DNA of 34,117 nt from an uncultured Prevotellaceae bacterium. Lineage in GTDB: Bacteria > Bacteroidota > Bacteroidia > Bacteroidales > Muribaculaceae. Location: the NCBI GenBank assembly GCA_900318205.1, contig ONJS01000028.1:1-34117 (forward strand), written 5' to 3'. The position numbers and the translations under genes were made by a program. The notes beneath the pieces are model-generated. The model saw only the letters and a program-made list of their open reading frames with translations. It was not told where the DNA came from and searched no databases. Of this stretch, positions 1 to 7,990 are shown one piece after another; the stretch's first letter is position 1, and each line of letters opens with the position of its first letter.

Positions 1-153
1 GCCAAAAACAAGTATTTTTGCGGTGTTACAATCAGTGTAAGACTCAATTATTATGAACAGAGAATGAGCGATACTCAACATACACTTTTGATTGCACTAT
101 CAAATTATACCCTTTTGGGTATTGTTCAGACAATCTATATGCGCGTGACATAA
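1..153 (+). CDS. C-terminal end of an unidentified protein, cut by window edge
   Basis: Frame 1 is open from the first base to a TAA at 151-153, giving 50 residues that end in ...QTIYMRVT. The stop lies 15 bases before the next ATG, which is the spacing expected within an operon. The residues match no family I know. An open frame of 50 codons in AT-rich DNA could arise by chance, so this is only a likely gene tail. Confidence 0.35.
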   Translation, partial: AKNKYFCGVTISVRLNYYEQRMSDTQHTLLIALSNYTLLGIVQTIYMRVT

Positions 154-168
154 ACAATAAAACGGAAT

Positions 169-720
169 ATGGGTAAAAGAAATCATAAACAGACTGCGTG
201 GAAGAAGAATCGAGAGTTCGGTGACAGAATGGGTGGTCGTCGAAAGCTAAAGATGCACGACAACATCTTTGCCCGTGAACACTCTTTCACGGCACCAAGC
301 GAGTGGGAGGAAACGCCCATTTATATGCATGACAATACTTCACGAAACTATTTCTTTCCTATTAGTGTGGATGATATAAAGGACGCTTTGAGCAAATACA
401 CTCCTGAAGACGTGGATTTTATCACGCATGTTTGGTTAAGAAAACATGTTCCTCGCAAAGATTGTTGGGTAGAGTGCATCACAGGAAGTGGAGTTTATTT
501 GATGACCTTATACCCGATGAGGAAAGACTGTCGATGTTATTTAGGTAAACAACGGCCTTTCGGAAAAGATTTGAATGAATACAAGAGGTTTGCAAAAATC
601 TTTCGGGATAAAGACGGATGGTATGCGCAATTCACCGAGGAATCATCCAGAGACTATTATATTGAAATACTTCTGCCATTTTGTATCAATGGCTTAATTG
701 AGGAATACAACAAATTATAG
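169..720 (+). CDS. Hypothetical protein, 183 aa
   Basis: I do not recognise the family. The first 30 residues are strongly basic (MGKRNHKQTAWKKNREFGDR and following RRKLK). The rest is a mixed alpha/beta-looking soluble protein with many aromatic residues and five cysteines. There is no signal peptide or membrane segment. The ATG lies 15 bases after the stop of the preceding open frame, and the next gene starts 44 bases downstream, so a polycistronic arrangement is plausible. The following NTF2-fold immunity-type lipoprotein suggests, but does not show, that this gene belongs to a toxin/immunity cluster. Confidence 0.6.
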   Translation: MGKRNHKQTAWKKNREFGDRMGGRRKLKMHDNIFAREHSFTAPSEWEETPIYMHDNTSRNYFFPISVDDIKDALSKYTPEDVDFITHVWLRKHVPRKDCWVECITGSGVYLMTLYPMRKDCRCYLGKQRPFGKDLNEYKRFAKIFRDKDGWYAQFTEESSRDYYIEILLPFCINGLIEEYNKL

Positions 721-764
721 GACTCGATATTTATGAGATCAAGGGGTTTACAAAACCTTATAAG

Positions 765-1172
765 ATGAAACAGATACTGCTTTTATTGCCCCTGATATTG
801 TTGCTGCTGGGTTGCCAGCAATCTAGCAATATAAAGTATGACGAATCAGGATTATTTATCCTTGTGGAGGAAGATTCATTCATTCGCCTTGAGCCACGCA
901 TCCAGCCCAACATTGAGGGTTATGGAGAAGCAGAGGCTCAGAGATGCGGCATGGTGCCAGACAAGGAAACGGCCATTAAGATAGCCGAAAGTGTTTGGTA
1001 TCCTATCTATGGGTCGGAGATATATACTGAGCTGCCTTTCACCGCTGAACTTGAGGGCGACACAGTATGGTTTGTGCAAGGCTCATTACCCAAAGGCATG
1101 ACTGGAGGCTGCGCCGAAATAAGACTTCGCAAAAGCGATGCTGCAGTTCTCTACGTCGGTCATCAAAGATAA
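765..1172 (+). CDS. Lipoprotein with NTF2-fold immunity domain (Imm-NTF2-2-like)
   Basis: This 135-residue protein begins with a lipoprotein signal: MKQILLLLPLILLLLGC, with a hydrophobic core and the lipobox LLGC (Cys17). Residues about 62-135 carry the pattern DKETAIKIAESVWYPIYG, then a VWFVQGSLPKGMTGG motif and a terminal VLYVGHQR strand. This is the signature I associate with the PF15631 NTF2-fold immunity family. Members are thought to neutralise polymorphic toxins, often from contact-dependent or T6SS systems. The lipidated form would place it in the envelope, where it could meet incoming toxin. No cognate toxin gene is visible in the window. The family call is from motif memory; the function is inferred. 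Confidence 0.75.
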   Translation: MKQILLLLPLILLLLGCQQSSNIKYDESGLFILVEEDSFIRLEPRIQPNIEGYGEAEAQRCGMVPDKETAIKIAESVWYPIYGSEIYTELPFTAELEGDTVWFVQGSLPKGMTGGCAEIRLRKSDAAVLYVGHQR

Positions 1173-1194
1173 GGTCTAAAGCACTTCACTCGCC

Positions 1195-1542
1195 ATGTGT
1201 ACTAAAAACGATTTCTGGAACTCTGAATATTTGTTGCCAACCGTATTTCTTTATTGGTTGATACAGGGGATTTCTTATTTATCTGTAACAGGCTTTGGTA
1301 TATTGTCTGGACTCCTCTCTGGTGTTGTTATTGTAACATCACTATTATGCCTTCTTCTAAAGCACAATAGAATGATGCGCATTATCGGTATTGTAGTGTA
1401 TACAGTTGCTTCGATAGCATTATTGGCCGCTAACATCTTATTAGTGATATTTTTTGGATTCCAGATTAGTAATCTTCTTCTTTTCATTCTTTTACTCCTA
1501 AACGCATTAAGCATCTACATGATCCTCCACATCACTTTTTAG
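1195..1542 (+). CDS. Small multi-pass membrane protein, hypothetical
   Basis: The 115-residue product is almost entirely hydrophobic after a short polar start (MCTKNDFWNSEYLLP). I count three to four probable transmembrane helices: about residues 15-32, 36-54, 61-85 and 89-113. A short basic loop KHNRMMR lies between the second and third. It starts 22 bases after the immunity-type lipoprotein gene and shares its strand, so co-transcription is likely. No family is recognised. Small membrane proteins in such positions are sometimes immunity proteins, but nothing here proves that. Confidence 0.55.
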   Translation: MCTKNDFWNSEYLLPTVFLYWLIQGISYLSVTGFGILSGLLSGVVIVTSLLCLLLKHNRMMRIIGIVVYTVASIALLAANILLVIFFGFQISNLLLFILLLLNALSIYMILHITF

Positions 1543-1623
1543 TGCTTATCTATTTTCAACAAAACAGGCGACTTTCTTGTAACTTTCCCACAGATAGGAC
1601 AGTAATTCAAATGTTATATGGGG

Positions 1624-1649
1624 CAAAAAAACCACCGAGGGGCTCGGTG
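1624..1649 (-). terminator. Rho-independent terminator for the minus-strand beta-barrel gene
   Basis: A perfect 7-bp stem (CACCGAG at 1633-1639 pairing with CTCGGTG at 1643-1649, GGG loop) is followed, reading the minus strand, by a run of seven T. It lies about 30 bases past the stop of the gene ending at 1680. Confidence 0.8.
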
Positions 1650-1679
1650 AGCTAACAAGTTTGTAATAAAAATTATGGT

Positions 1680-2348
1680 TTAGAAACGGAAGCCAATAGA
1701 GATTTGAGCGTTGCCGTTTTTGGGTTTGGCTGGAGTGCCAAAGCCATCTCCTTCCTTATAATCAAACACATTGGTCATGCCCATTGTATAACGGCCTTGA
1801 ACAAACACGTTTTCTGTAATGTTGAAAGTCAAGCCAAGACCAAGACCGAAGTCCATATTTTTAGTCTTGGTACTAACAGTTTCCTTAAAATCTTTGTTGC
1901 CCTCTTTTCCGTTGATAGTACACTTGTGATAAACATTAATACCCAACTGTGGACCAAAATCGATACTCAGTGCCGGAGTCACGTAGTATTTCAACATTAC
2001 AGGAACATTGATGTAGTTCTGGTTGTAGGTGTAATCAGCATAGTTAAATTCTGAGCCATAAGGAGCAGTGCCATAAGGCGGCATATTCTCAGGATTGATA
2101 ACAACTCCATTATTCTTACCGCCCTGAGCAGCAAATACGATTTCAGGAGCAAGTGAGAATTTGTTGCTGAAGCGGTACTCCATAAACATACCAGCCTGGT
2201 AGTTGATTTGGCCACCATGTAAACAGTCTTTTCCCCAGAAATGTGTGTAATCCACGCCAATCTTGGGACCAAAAGTGAAAGTCTTCTGCGCCATAGCAGC
2301 ACCAGTTGTGAGAATCAAGCACATAAGTGCGATAATTGTTTTCTTCAT
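1680..2348 (-). CDS. Outer-membrane beta-barrel protein (OMP_b-brl / PorT-like)
   Basis: From ATG at 2348 this is 222 residues (MKKTIIALMCLILTTGAAMAQ is a Sec signal peptide ending in AMAQ). The mature part alternates amphipathic strands: ALSIDFGPQLGINVYHK, DFGLGLGLTFNIT and a final QISIGFRF. The terminal aromatic residue is typical of Bacteroidetes barrels of about 8 strands in the PF13568 group. These proteins sit in the outer membrane; a specific role cannot be read from sequence. A TTG two codons upstream could extend it, but the ATG gives a cleaner signal peptide. The gene stands alone on the minus strand with its own terminator. Confidence 0.85.
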   Translation of the reverse strand: MKKTIIALMCLILTTGAAMAQKTFTFGPKIGVDYTHFWGKDCLHGGQINYQAGMFMEYRFSNKFSLAPEIVFAAQGGKNNGVVINPENMPPYGTAPYGSEFNYADYTYNQNYINVPVMLKYYVTPALSIDFGPQLGINVYHKCTINGKEGNKDFKETVSTKTKNMDFGLGLGLTFNITENVFVQGRYTMGMTNVFDYKEGDGFGTPAKPKNGNAQISIGFRF

Positions 2349-2532
2349 AAACAAAGTCTATTTAATTAATTAAATGTTGTAAAAACTATGTTTTTTATAC
2401 TCTAATATTATATACACACTCGGGCCAATTTACTAAACCCCAAATCGCGTTTTTTCTGAAAAGACATACAAATGTAGCATTTATTCTACCATTAAGAGCA
2501 CGTGCCGATCGGTCGTTTTTAGAAAAATGTAT

Positions 2533-2540
2533 TATATTTG
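2533..2540 (+). promoter_or_regulatory. Bacteroidetes -7 box (TATATTTG)
   Basis: TATATTTG matches the TAnnTTTG consensus and lies 21 bases before the ATG at 2562. No clear -33 TTTG is present at 19-21 nt spacing, so the call rests on the -7 box alone. Confidence 0.45.
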
Positions 2541-2561
2541 TGCTATCAAATCTGAATCATT

Positions 2562-3754
2562 ATGACAAAGAAAAAACAGAAGAAACAACAGGCAGGGTTG
2601 CAGTTCCCCTCGCCCGAACAGTATATGAAGCAGTGCGTTCGCTCGCTCGAGATAGGCAAGTGCAATATCACTGAAGTAATAGAGGAGTGTGGTGAAGGCC
2701 ACTTTGTTGTCACAAGAAAGCATAATGGCGGATGCATCAATGCGCCCTTTTACCTGGTGGACATGCTTTGTCTTGGCGCGAAAGACTCTTTTTATCATCT
2801 CACGCTTGCTGAGGAAGAAATGGACAAGTTCCTTGACAATGGTCAGGTTCTCAGAGAATGTTCCTATGAGGAGGCTCATAACTGGATTTATGGTGCCATC
2901 AGTTGGGAAGAAGAGGCCGGAATTGAGCCTTACAAGTCGTTTGCCATCACACAGTATATGCTTGAAGAGGTCACCGATGATATTCCGTTGATTGAATATG
3001 GAGAAGATGGTATGCATTTCCTGATGGCCAACGATGATTTGGAGACCAGCCGCTCTATGCCATTGCTTGAGAAGAACCTTGGCGTTGGGAACCAAACATT
3101 CTCCGTCAAAACCGACAACGTTGACTTTGATCTTGATTCTGAAAAGATGATTGAACGACTGAAACATGCCCGCAAGAGTCCTCTCTTCAAGAAAAATGGA
3201 CCCAGCACGCAGTACACCTATTGTAATCCTGAATATTCCAAGACGCTTCAATTCGAAGAATCCGATTGGCTCTTTCAGGTATTGCAAAACACAGACTATT
3301 CACTCTATCTGCCCGATGATGTGACCGACCGCATCCTTGCTTTGCCTCGTGAGGCTGTTCGCCACGATTTGGAGCATATTATAAAGTATCACATAGGCTT
3401 GACCTGCGATGGTGTTACCGATGAATACGACCCCGATGGTTATGCAGGTACTTTATCTAACAGCATCATCCTTTTGGGTAAGTTCGGCAATGAGGACAGT
3501 TTCCCAAGACTCAGGGGTTTGACTGCGATCTTGAAGGACTCATGCTCCATAGCCTACTTGACATCCAAGCTAAGGAATTATTGCCAGAAATTCGCGAGAT
3601 GTTTGCCACCAGGTTTGTTGACCTCGGTGTTTGTGGCGATTTTGCTGAGGTGTCACAAAGAATCCTTAAACCTCGCTACAAAGATCATTACAATCATTAT
3701 TTCACCGAAATTCACGAACACTTTGCCGATATGAAGGCAAGATGGGAGTGCTGA
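2562..3754 (+). pseudogene. Broken DUF1186/HEAT-like protein gene (frameshift with internal loss)
   Basis: The first ~320 residues read as one protein: a basic start MTKKKQKKQQAG, then a domain with VIEECGEGHFVVTRKHNGG and YLVDMLCLGAKDSFYH, seen in Bacteroidetes proteins of unknown role. Next is a helical segment with PDDVTDRILALPREAVRHDL and IILLGKFGNEDSFP. After about 3505 this frame turns into an atypical Cys/Ile-rich tail ending at 3734. From about 3515 the +1 frame instead reads GFDCDLEGLMLHSLLDIQAK, then ELLPEIREMF and LGVCGDFAEV to a stop at 3754. This is the family-like C-terminus as I remember it from DUF1186-type proteins. Part of the repeat region between the halves appears to be missing, so I call a decayed gene rather than a single-base sequencing error. 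Confidence 0.65.
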
Positions 3755-3835
3755 ATTGTACATGAAATAGTAGCCGAATCAGCAAGCAAAGAAGTGAAGA
3801 ATAGTGGTTTTAATAAGATACCATTTGTTACAGAT

Positions 3836-6094
3836 ATGCCAAACTACGATTTTCTTATACTCCAATATAATGAGTTTGAACACTTGACACGAGATCTTCT
3901 TCAAAAGAAAGAAAAGATTTTCGTTGAAAGTTTTACGCCAGGGAAAGATGGAGGCGTGGACTTGCGTTTTGCAAAAGTTAGAGAAGAGAATACCATAGTA
4001 CAAGCAAAACGCGTTAAAGACTATACCTCGTTAAAAAGAACTTTACTAAAGGAAGTCTCCAAGGTAAAGACACTCAACCCAGAACGCTACATCATATCAA
4101 CATCAGTCGGTTTAACTCCAGAAAACAAGACAGAGATACAGACTCTTTTTAATCCCTATATACAATCTACAGAGGATATTCTTGGTAGAGATGATTTAAA
4201 CAATTTGCTTGGACAGAACCCCGATGTGGAAAAGCAATATTATAAACTGTGGATAGGTAGCACTGCTGTTCTTGAAGATATCTTGAACAAACGCATAAAT
4301 AACTGGTCTGCAATAGAGTTAGAGACCATACGTCGTGAAGTTTCTACTTACGTGATGAATAAGAGTTTTAATGATGCACTGGAAATTCTGACAAAGAATA
4401 GGTATGTGATTATTTCTGGTATACCAGGTATAGGAAAGACCACTTTGGCGCGGATGCTTGTAAACTACCTTCTGAGTGAGGGTTATGAAGAGTTTGTTAA
4501 ACTGACAGGAATTGGTGACGCAGCCCAGAAGTTGCAAAAAGGGAAAAAGCAAGTATTTTTCTTTGACGATTTCTTGGGTTCGACTTTTTTCCAGAACGAT
4601 GAAAAAGGATTTGATCAGAAGCTAGTGGCTTTCATTGAAAAGGTAAAGTATGAAACAGACAAGATTTTTATTCTCTCAACCCGTGAATATATCCTAGCGG
4701 AAGCCAAACAAACATATGATGTGTTTTCCACCAAGAACTTAGAGTTGGCAAAATGTGTATTGGATTTATCGAACTACACAGAATCAATCCGTGCAGAAAT
4801 ACTATATAACCATTTAGCTATGGCAAGATTACCATTGCCATATGTAAGAGCGTTGATAGCCAAAAGAAGTTATTTAAGAATTATCCAGCACCATAATTTC
4901 AATCCACGCATTATTGAGACATTCTTAAATTCAGAGTTATATCTGAGGGTAGAACCAGATCAGTTCGTTGCCAAGTTCATAGATTTCTTTGATCGTCCAT
5001 ACGCCGTTTGGGAATTGGCATTCAGACAGATTAAGCCGATTGCTCAATACGCTCTGCTGGTTAGGATGTCTATGGGAGACAAACCTGTGTTGCTTTCTGA
5101 TTGGTACTTGGCAACCAAGAAATTTGTACAAGGTACTGAAAAGGAATTGCATCTCACCATCAATAAACAGGTATGGAATGATGCACTGAAAATTATTGAA
5201 GGAACGTTTGTTTTTACTAAATTCCAAAAAGATGAGCACCTTGCCTGCTATCAAAGTCCTTCAGTTTTTGATTTCTTACAAGAATGGATAAAGAACTTGA
5301 GCGATATTCAAGAGTATATCATTCGTGAGTCATATTTCGCAGAGCAGCTTTATAAGGCTTTCTCAGATACAGGGTATCCAAGTTTTTTTGATTATGGTAG
5401 GGTGAAGATAAATGAGTCGGCTAAACCTGCTTTGGCGCAGGCATTTAAACGTCTTGCCTCAGAACTCCATTTTTGCTCTTTGAAGGATTATGGAACAACG
5501 CATGAAAAGGTACCGCAAGATATTACGGATTTCCTTCTGGGGTTTGAGCGTTCCTTCGGCGGGATATACAAGAGAAAACCAGATTTATTGAGAGATATTG
5601 CTTCACAAAATTTGCTGGAAGACACTAGGATACCACTATTTAAAAGGATGGATTATCTAGATAAGTTAGGTGAAGGCTCAAAACAAGAGTTAGATTTAGA
5701 ACAACTAGCCAGTGTCGTTCTTGAACAATCTGAACATTTAGATGATTTTGTGAATTCGATGGACCTGCTACTTGAAACGGAAGCAGGCTCTTTAGCGTTA
5801 AAAAGTAATGACCTTTTGAAAAAAGTGGAGGAGGCTATCGAATGGGAAATAGAAGAAGCAGACTCAGAACAAGAATGTAATCATATTAGTGATAGCTTGT
5901 CTGCATTAGTGGAGCACATACCATCATTGAATGAAGCTGCATGGCAAGGAGCTATAGATGAAGTGATATCAAGATTTCCTCGTGAAGAAGACTACGATGA
6001 GGATTTTTCACGTGACTTAAGTTCAGCTACAAATGACAAGAACCAGTATGAGGAGATGTTTACGAGTTTGCTTGAATCATCAGGAGATCTATAA
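3836..6094 (+). CDS. Mrr-type nuclease fused to a STAND-like NTPase (nSTAND3), putative defence protein
   Basis: Numbered from ATG 3836, the protein has 752 residues; a GTG at 3794 would add 14. Residues 1-120 form an Mrr-like PD-(D/E)XK domain: acidic residue in FEHLTRDLL, Asp42 in GKDGGVDLRFA, and the Gln56-Ala-Lys58 triad end in VQAKR. A P-loop NTPase follows, with Walker A GIPGIGKTT at 195-203 and Walker B QVFFFDD at about 239-245. A helical region with winged-helix-like features and a long acidic alpha-helical C-terminus complete it. In characterised relatives such as the Avs proteins, STAND NTPases sense phage proteins and trigger an attached effector; here the effector would be DNA cleavage. 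The gene is AT-rich and stands alone. Function is inferred from architecture. Confidence 0.75.
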   Translation: MPNYDFLILQYNEFEHLTRDLLQKKEKIFVESFTPGKDGGVDLRFAKVREENTIVQAKRVKDYTSLKRTLLKEVSKVKTLNPERYIISTSVGLTPENKTEIQTLFNPYIQSTEDILGRDDLNNLLGQNPDVEKQYYKLWIGSTAVLEDILNKRINNWSAIELETIRREVSTYVMNKSFNDALEILTKNRYVIISGIPGIGKTTLARMLVNYLLSEGYEEFVKLTGIGDAAQKLQKGKKQVFFFDDFLGSTFFQNDEKGFDQKLVAFIEKVKYETDKIFILSTREYILAEAKQTYDVFSTKNLELAKCVLDLSNYTESIRAEILYNHLAMARLPLPYVRALIAKRSYLRIIQHHNFNPRIIETFLNSELYLRVEPDQFVAKFIDFFDRPYAVWELAFRQIKPIAQYALLVRMSMGDKPVLLSDWYLATKKFVQGTEKELHLTINKQVWNDALKIIEGTFVFTKFQKDEHLACYQSPSVFDFLQEWIKNLSDIQEYIIRESYFAEQLYKAFSDTGYPSFFDYGRVKINESAKPALAQAFKRLASELHFCSLKDYGTTHEKVPQDITDFLLGFERSFGGIYKRKPDLLRDIASQNLLEDTRIPLFKRMDYLDKLGEGSKQELDLEQLASVVLEQSEHLDDFVNSMDLLLETEAGSLALKSNDLLKKVEEAIEWEIEEADSEQECNHISDSLSALVEHIPSLNEAAWQGAIDEVISRFPREEDYDEDFSRDLSSATNDKNQYEEMFTSLLESSGDL

Positions 6095-6561
6095 AGAGAA
6101 TGATTAGGGAACACAATTGAAATTAGAGTGTTTATTATCTCAACGCATTTAGTGTCCAGATATCATCATTGTGACCTCAAACTATTTTTTGGTTTATAAT
6201 GACCGAAGTCATTTTCAATCCAAGAAAAAATGATGCCGTTTCAGAAAGATGCTACTATTCAGAAAAAATATCCAAAAGCACAACTCGCTGAGATTTGAAT
6301 AATCAGTATGGATGAGCAGGTTGACCTAATATGAGCGATTGCAAAAATGCAACTATTAATAATCAATAAAATCATATTTAAAATCGGTAAAAGCCCTGCT
6401 TATTCGTTTTTTGTCAAAATTTGAATGTTCGCATTTCAAAAATTACAAAATTTCTTCAATCAGCCTAACTTATAACCCTGCACAGTTGCATTATATAGGC
6501 AAAATATGCTTAAAATACATGCAAAACAAAAGTTCCATCCCAAACTCTCAATAAAAAATAG
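6095..6561. other. AT-rich intergenic stretch
   Basis: No convincing gene. A 30-codon frame at 6199-6291 (MTEVIFNPRKND...) is too short to call and matches nothing I know. An imperfect inverted repeat near 6420-6440 (TTTGAATG / CATTTCAAA) could be a hairpin or operator. The stretch separates the STAND gene from the promoter of the next operon. Confidence 0.5.
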
Positions 6562-6569
6562 TACCTTTG
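6562..6569 (+). promoter_or_regulatory. Bacteroidetes -7 box (TACCTTTG) deciding the start at 6599
   Basis: TACCTTTG followed by C fits the TAnnTTTG consensus. It lies 29 bases before the ATG at 6599 and inside the longer frame that opens at 6506. This argues that translation starts at 6599, because the first 31 codons of the longer frame would not be transcribed. A good -33 element is not visible. Confidence 0.6.
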
Positions 6570-6598
6570 CAAGCAAATATTCACATCGCGAATTAAAA

Positions 6599-7957
6599 AT
6601 GGAATTGAATAGTCTGATATCAGAATGTACCGCTTACGATTTCAAGTTGATGCTTGAAGAAAATAGACCTAAAAGTTGGCTGAAGAGTGTAAGCGCTTTT
6701 GCCAATGGCTTGGGTGGTTCGCTTTTCTTCGGTATAGATAACGATGGTGTTGTCAAAGGTCTTGACGATGTGCAACATGTTTGCGAGACTATCAGTAGCA
6801 GGATTCGTGACTATATGGATCCTCTGCCAGAGGTGGAGATGATCCCCCATGATATAGATGGTTTACATATCTTGCAACTCAAAGTCAACGCAGGACATTA
6901 TACACCATATTACTACGTTGGAGATGGTCTGCGTATTGCCTTTGTTCGTATCGGTGATGAAAGTATTCCTGCCACAGCAGAACAGATGGTTCGCTTGGTA
7001 CTGAAAGGTTCCAACAAAACTTTTGATTCTCTTCATACTGATTATCAAGCAGAGGACTATTCCTTTACGATATTAGCGAACTCGTTCAAAGACCGCACCA
7101 AACAAGAATGGGACAAGAAATACCTTTTGTCTTTTGGCCTTGTTACTGGTACAGGATGTCTTACGAATGCTGGTGCTCTGTTTGCTGACGACTGTCCACT
7201 CTGGCAATCTCGTTTGTATTGTACACGATGGGATGGAAAGGAAAAGGGTGATGCCATCAATGATGCAGAGTTTACAGGAAATGTCCTCATGCTGCTTCGA
7301 GAATCCATGAACTTTGTGAAATCTAACACCAAGAGAGGATGGGAAAAATTGCCTGATGGGCGTAAGAACAAACCCGAATATGCAGAACGTGCCGTTCTTG
7401 AAGCAATGGTAAATCACTTCATTCATCGAGACTATACGGTAATGGGCGGTGAAGTGCATCTTGACATTTATGAAGATCGTCTCATAGTTACGTCACCTGG
7501 TGGAATGTACAATGGTATGCTGATTCAGGACTTAGATATCGCTGACGTTTCTTCTGAAAGGCGTAATCCAATACTTGCGAATGTGATGGCTCAGCTTGAC
7601 TATATGGAAAAGCGAGGCAGTGGACTCACACGCATCTACAACGAGACCAAAGCTTTGGATGGATATCGGGATGAACTGAAGCCAGTTTTCAAATCCACTC
7701 CGACTCAATTTCAGACTATCATCTTTGCCTCCATCGATATGACAGATGTCGGAGACGTGTCGGAGACGAAACTTACTGAGCGTCAACGGAAAATCCTCGA
7801 TCTCATCAAAGAGTCTCCGACAATAAGTGGCCGGCAGATGTCGGAGATATTGTCGGTGAGCCAACGCACCATTGAACGTGACCTTTCTAATTTGAAAGAA
7901 CTTGGTGTTTTAAAACGCGAAGGTAAGGATAATGATGGGGTCTGGGTAATAAATTAG
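6599..7957 (+). CDS. AlbA_2/Schlafen-type ATP-binding protein with C-terminal HTH (COG2865-like)
   Basis: 452 residues from ATG 6599. The N-terminal AlbA_2 domain (residues 1 to about 130) has the family block VSAFANGLGGSLFFGIDNDG. The middle carries AVLEAMVNHFIHRDY at about 263-277 and RRNPILANVM...EKRGSGL from about 320, typical of the C-terminal HATPase_c_4 part of COG2865 regulators. Residues 390-452 form a DeoR/LexA-like winged helix (LTERQRKILDLI, SVSQRTIERDLSNL). Such proteins are usually annotated as ATP-binding transcriptional regulators. The gene lies 33 bases upstream of the GHKL/nuclease gene on the same strand behind one promoter, so it may regulate or sense for that operon. An upstream in-frame ATG at 6506 is less likely because the promoter lies downstream of it. 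Confidence 0.85.
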   Translation: MELNSLISECTAYDFKLMLEENRPKSWLKSVSAFANGLGGSLFFGIDNDGVVKGLDDVQHVCETISSRIRDYMDPLPEVEMIPHDIDGLHILQLKVNAGHYTPYYYVGDGLRIAFVRIGDESIPATAEQMVRLVLKGSNKTFDSLHTDYQAEDYSFTILANSFKDRTKQEWDKKYLLSFGLVTGTGCLTNAGALFADDCPLWQSRLYCTRWDGKEKGDAINDAEFTGNVLMLLRESMNFVKSNTKRGWEKLPDGRKNKPEYAERAVLEAMVNHFIHRDYTVMGGEVHLDIYEDRLIVTSPGGMYNGMLIQDLDIADVSSERRNPILANVMAQLDYMEKRGSGLTRIYNETKALDGYRDELKPVFKSTPTQFQTIIFASIDMTDVGDVSETKLTERQRKILDLIKESPTISGRQMSEILSVSQRTIERDLSNLKELGVLKREGKDNDGVWVIN

Positions 7958-7990
7958 CACGTAAAATAAGATTATTTAAAAAGAGTTTTT

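Noticed and set aside
2532-3287. 251-codon minus frame opposite the DUF1186-like gene
   Set aside because: No motif, and the plus strand has the family-like sequence.
6199-6291. 30-codon frame MTEVIFNPRKND...
   Set aside because: Too short, with no promoter or homologue recalled; reported only as part of the intergenic note.
6506-6598. Upstream extension of the AlbA_2 protein from ATG 6506
   Set aside because: The -7 box at 6562 lies inside it and the residues are not family-like.
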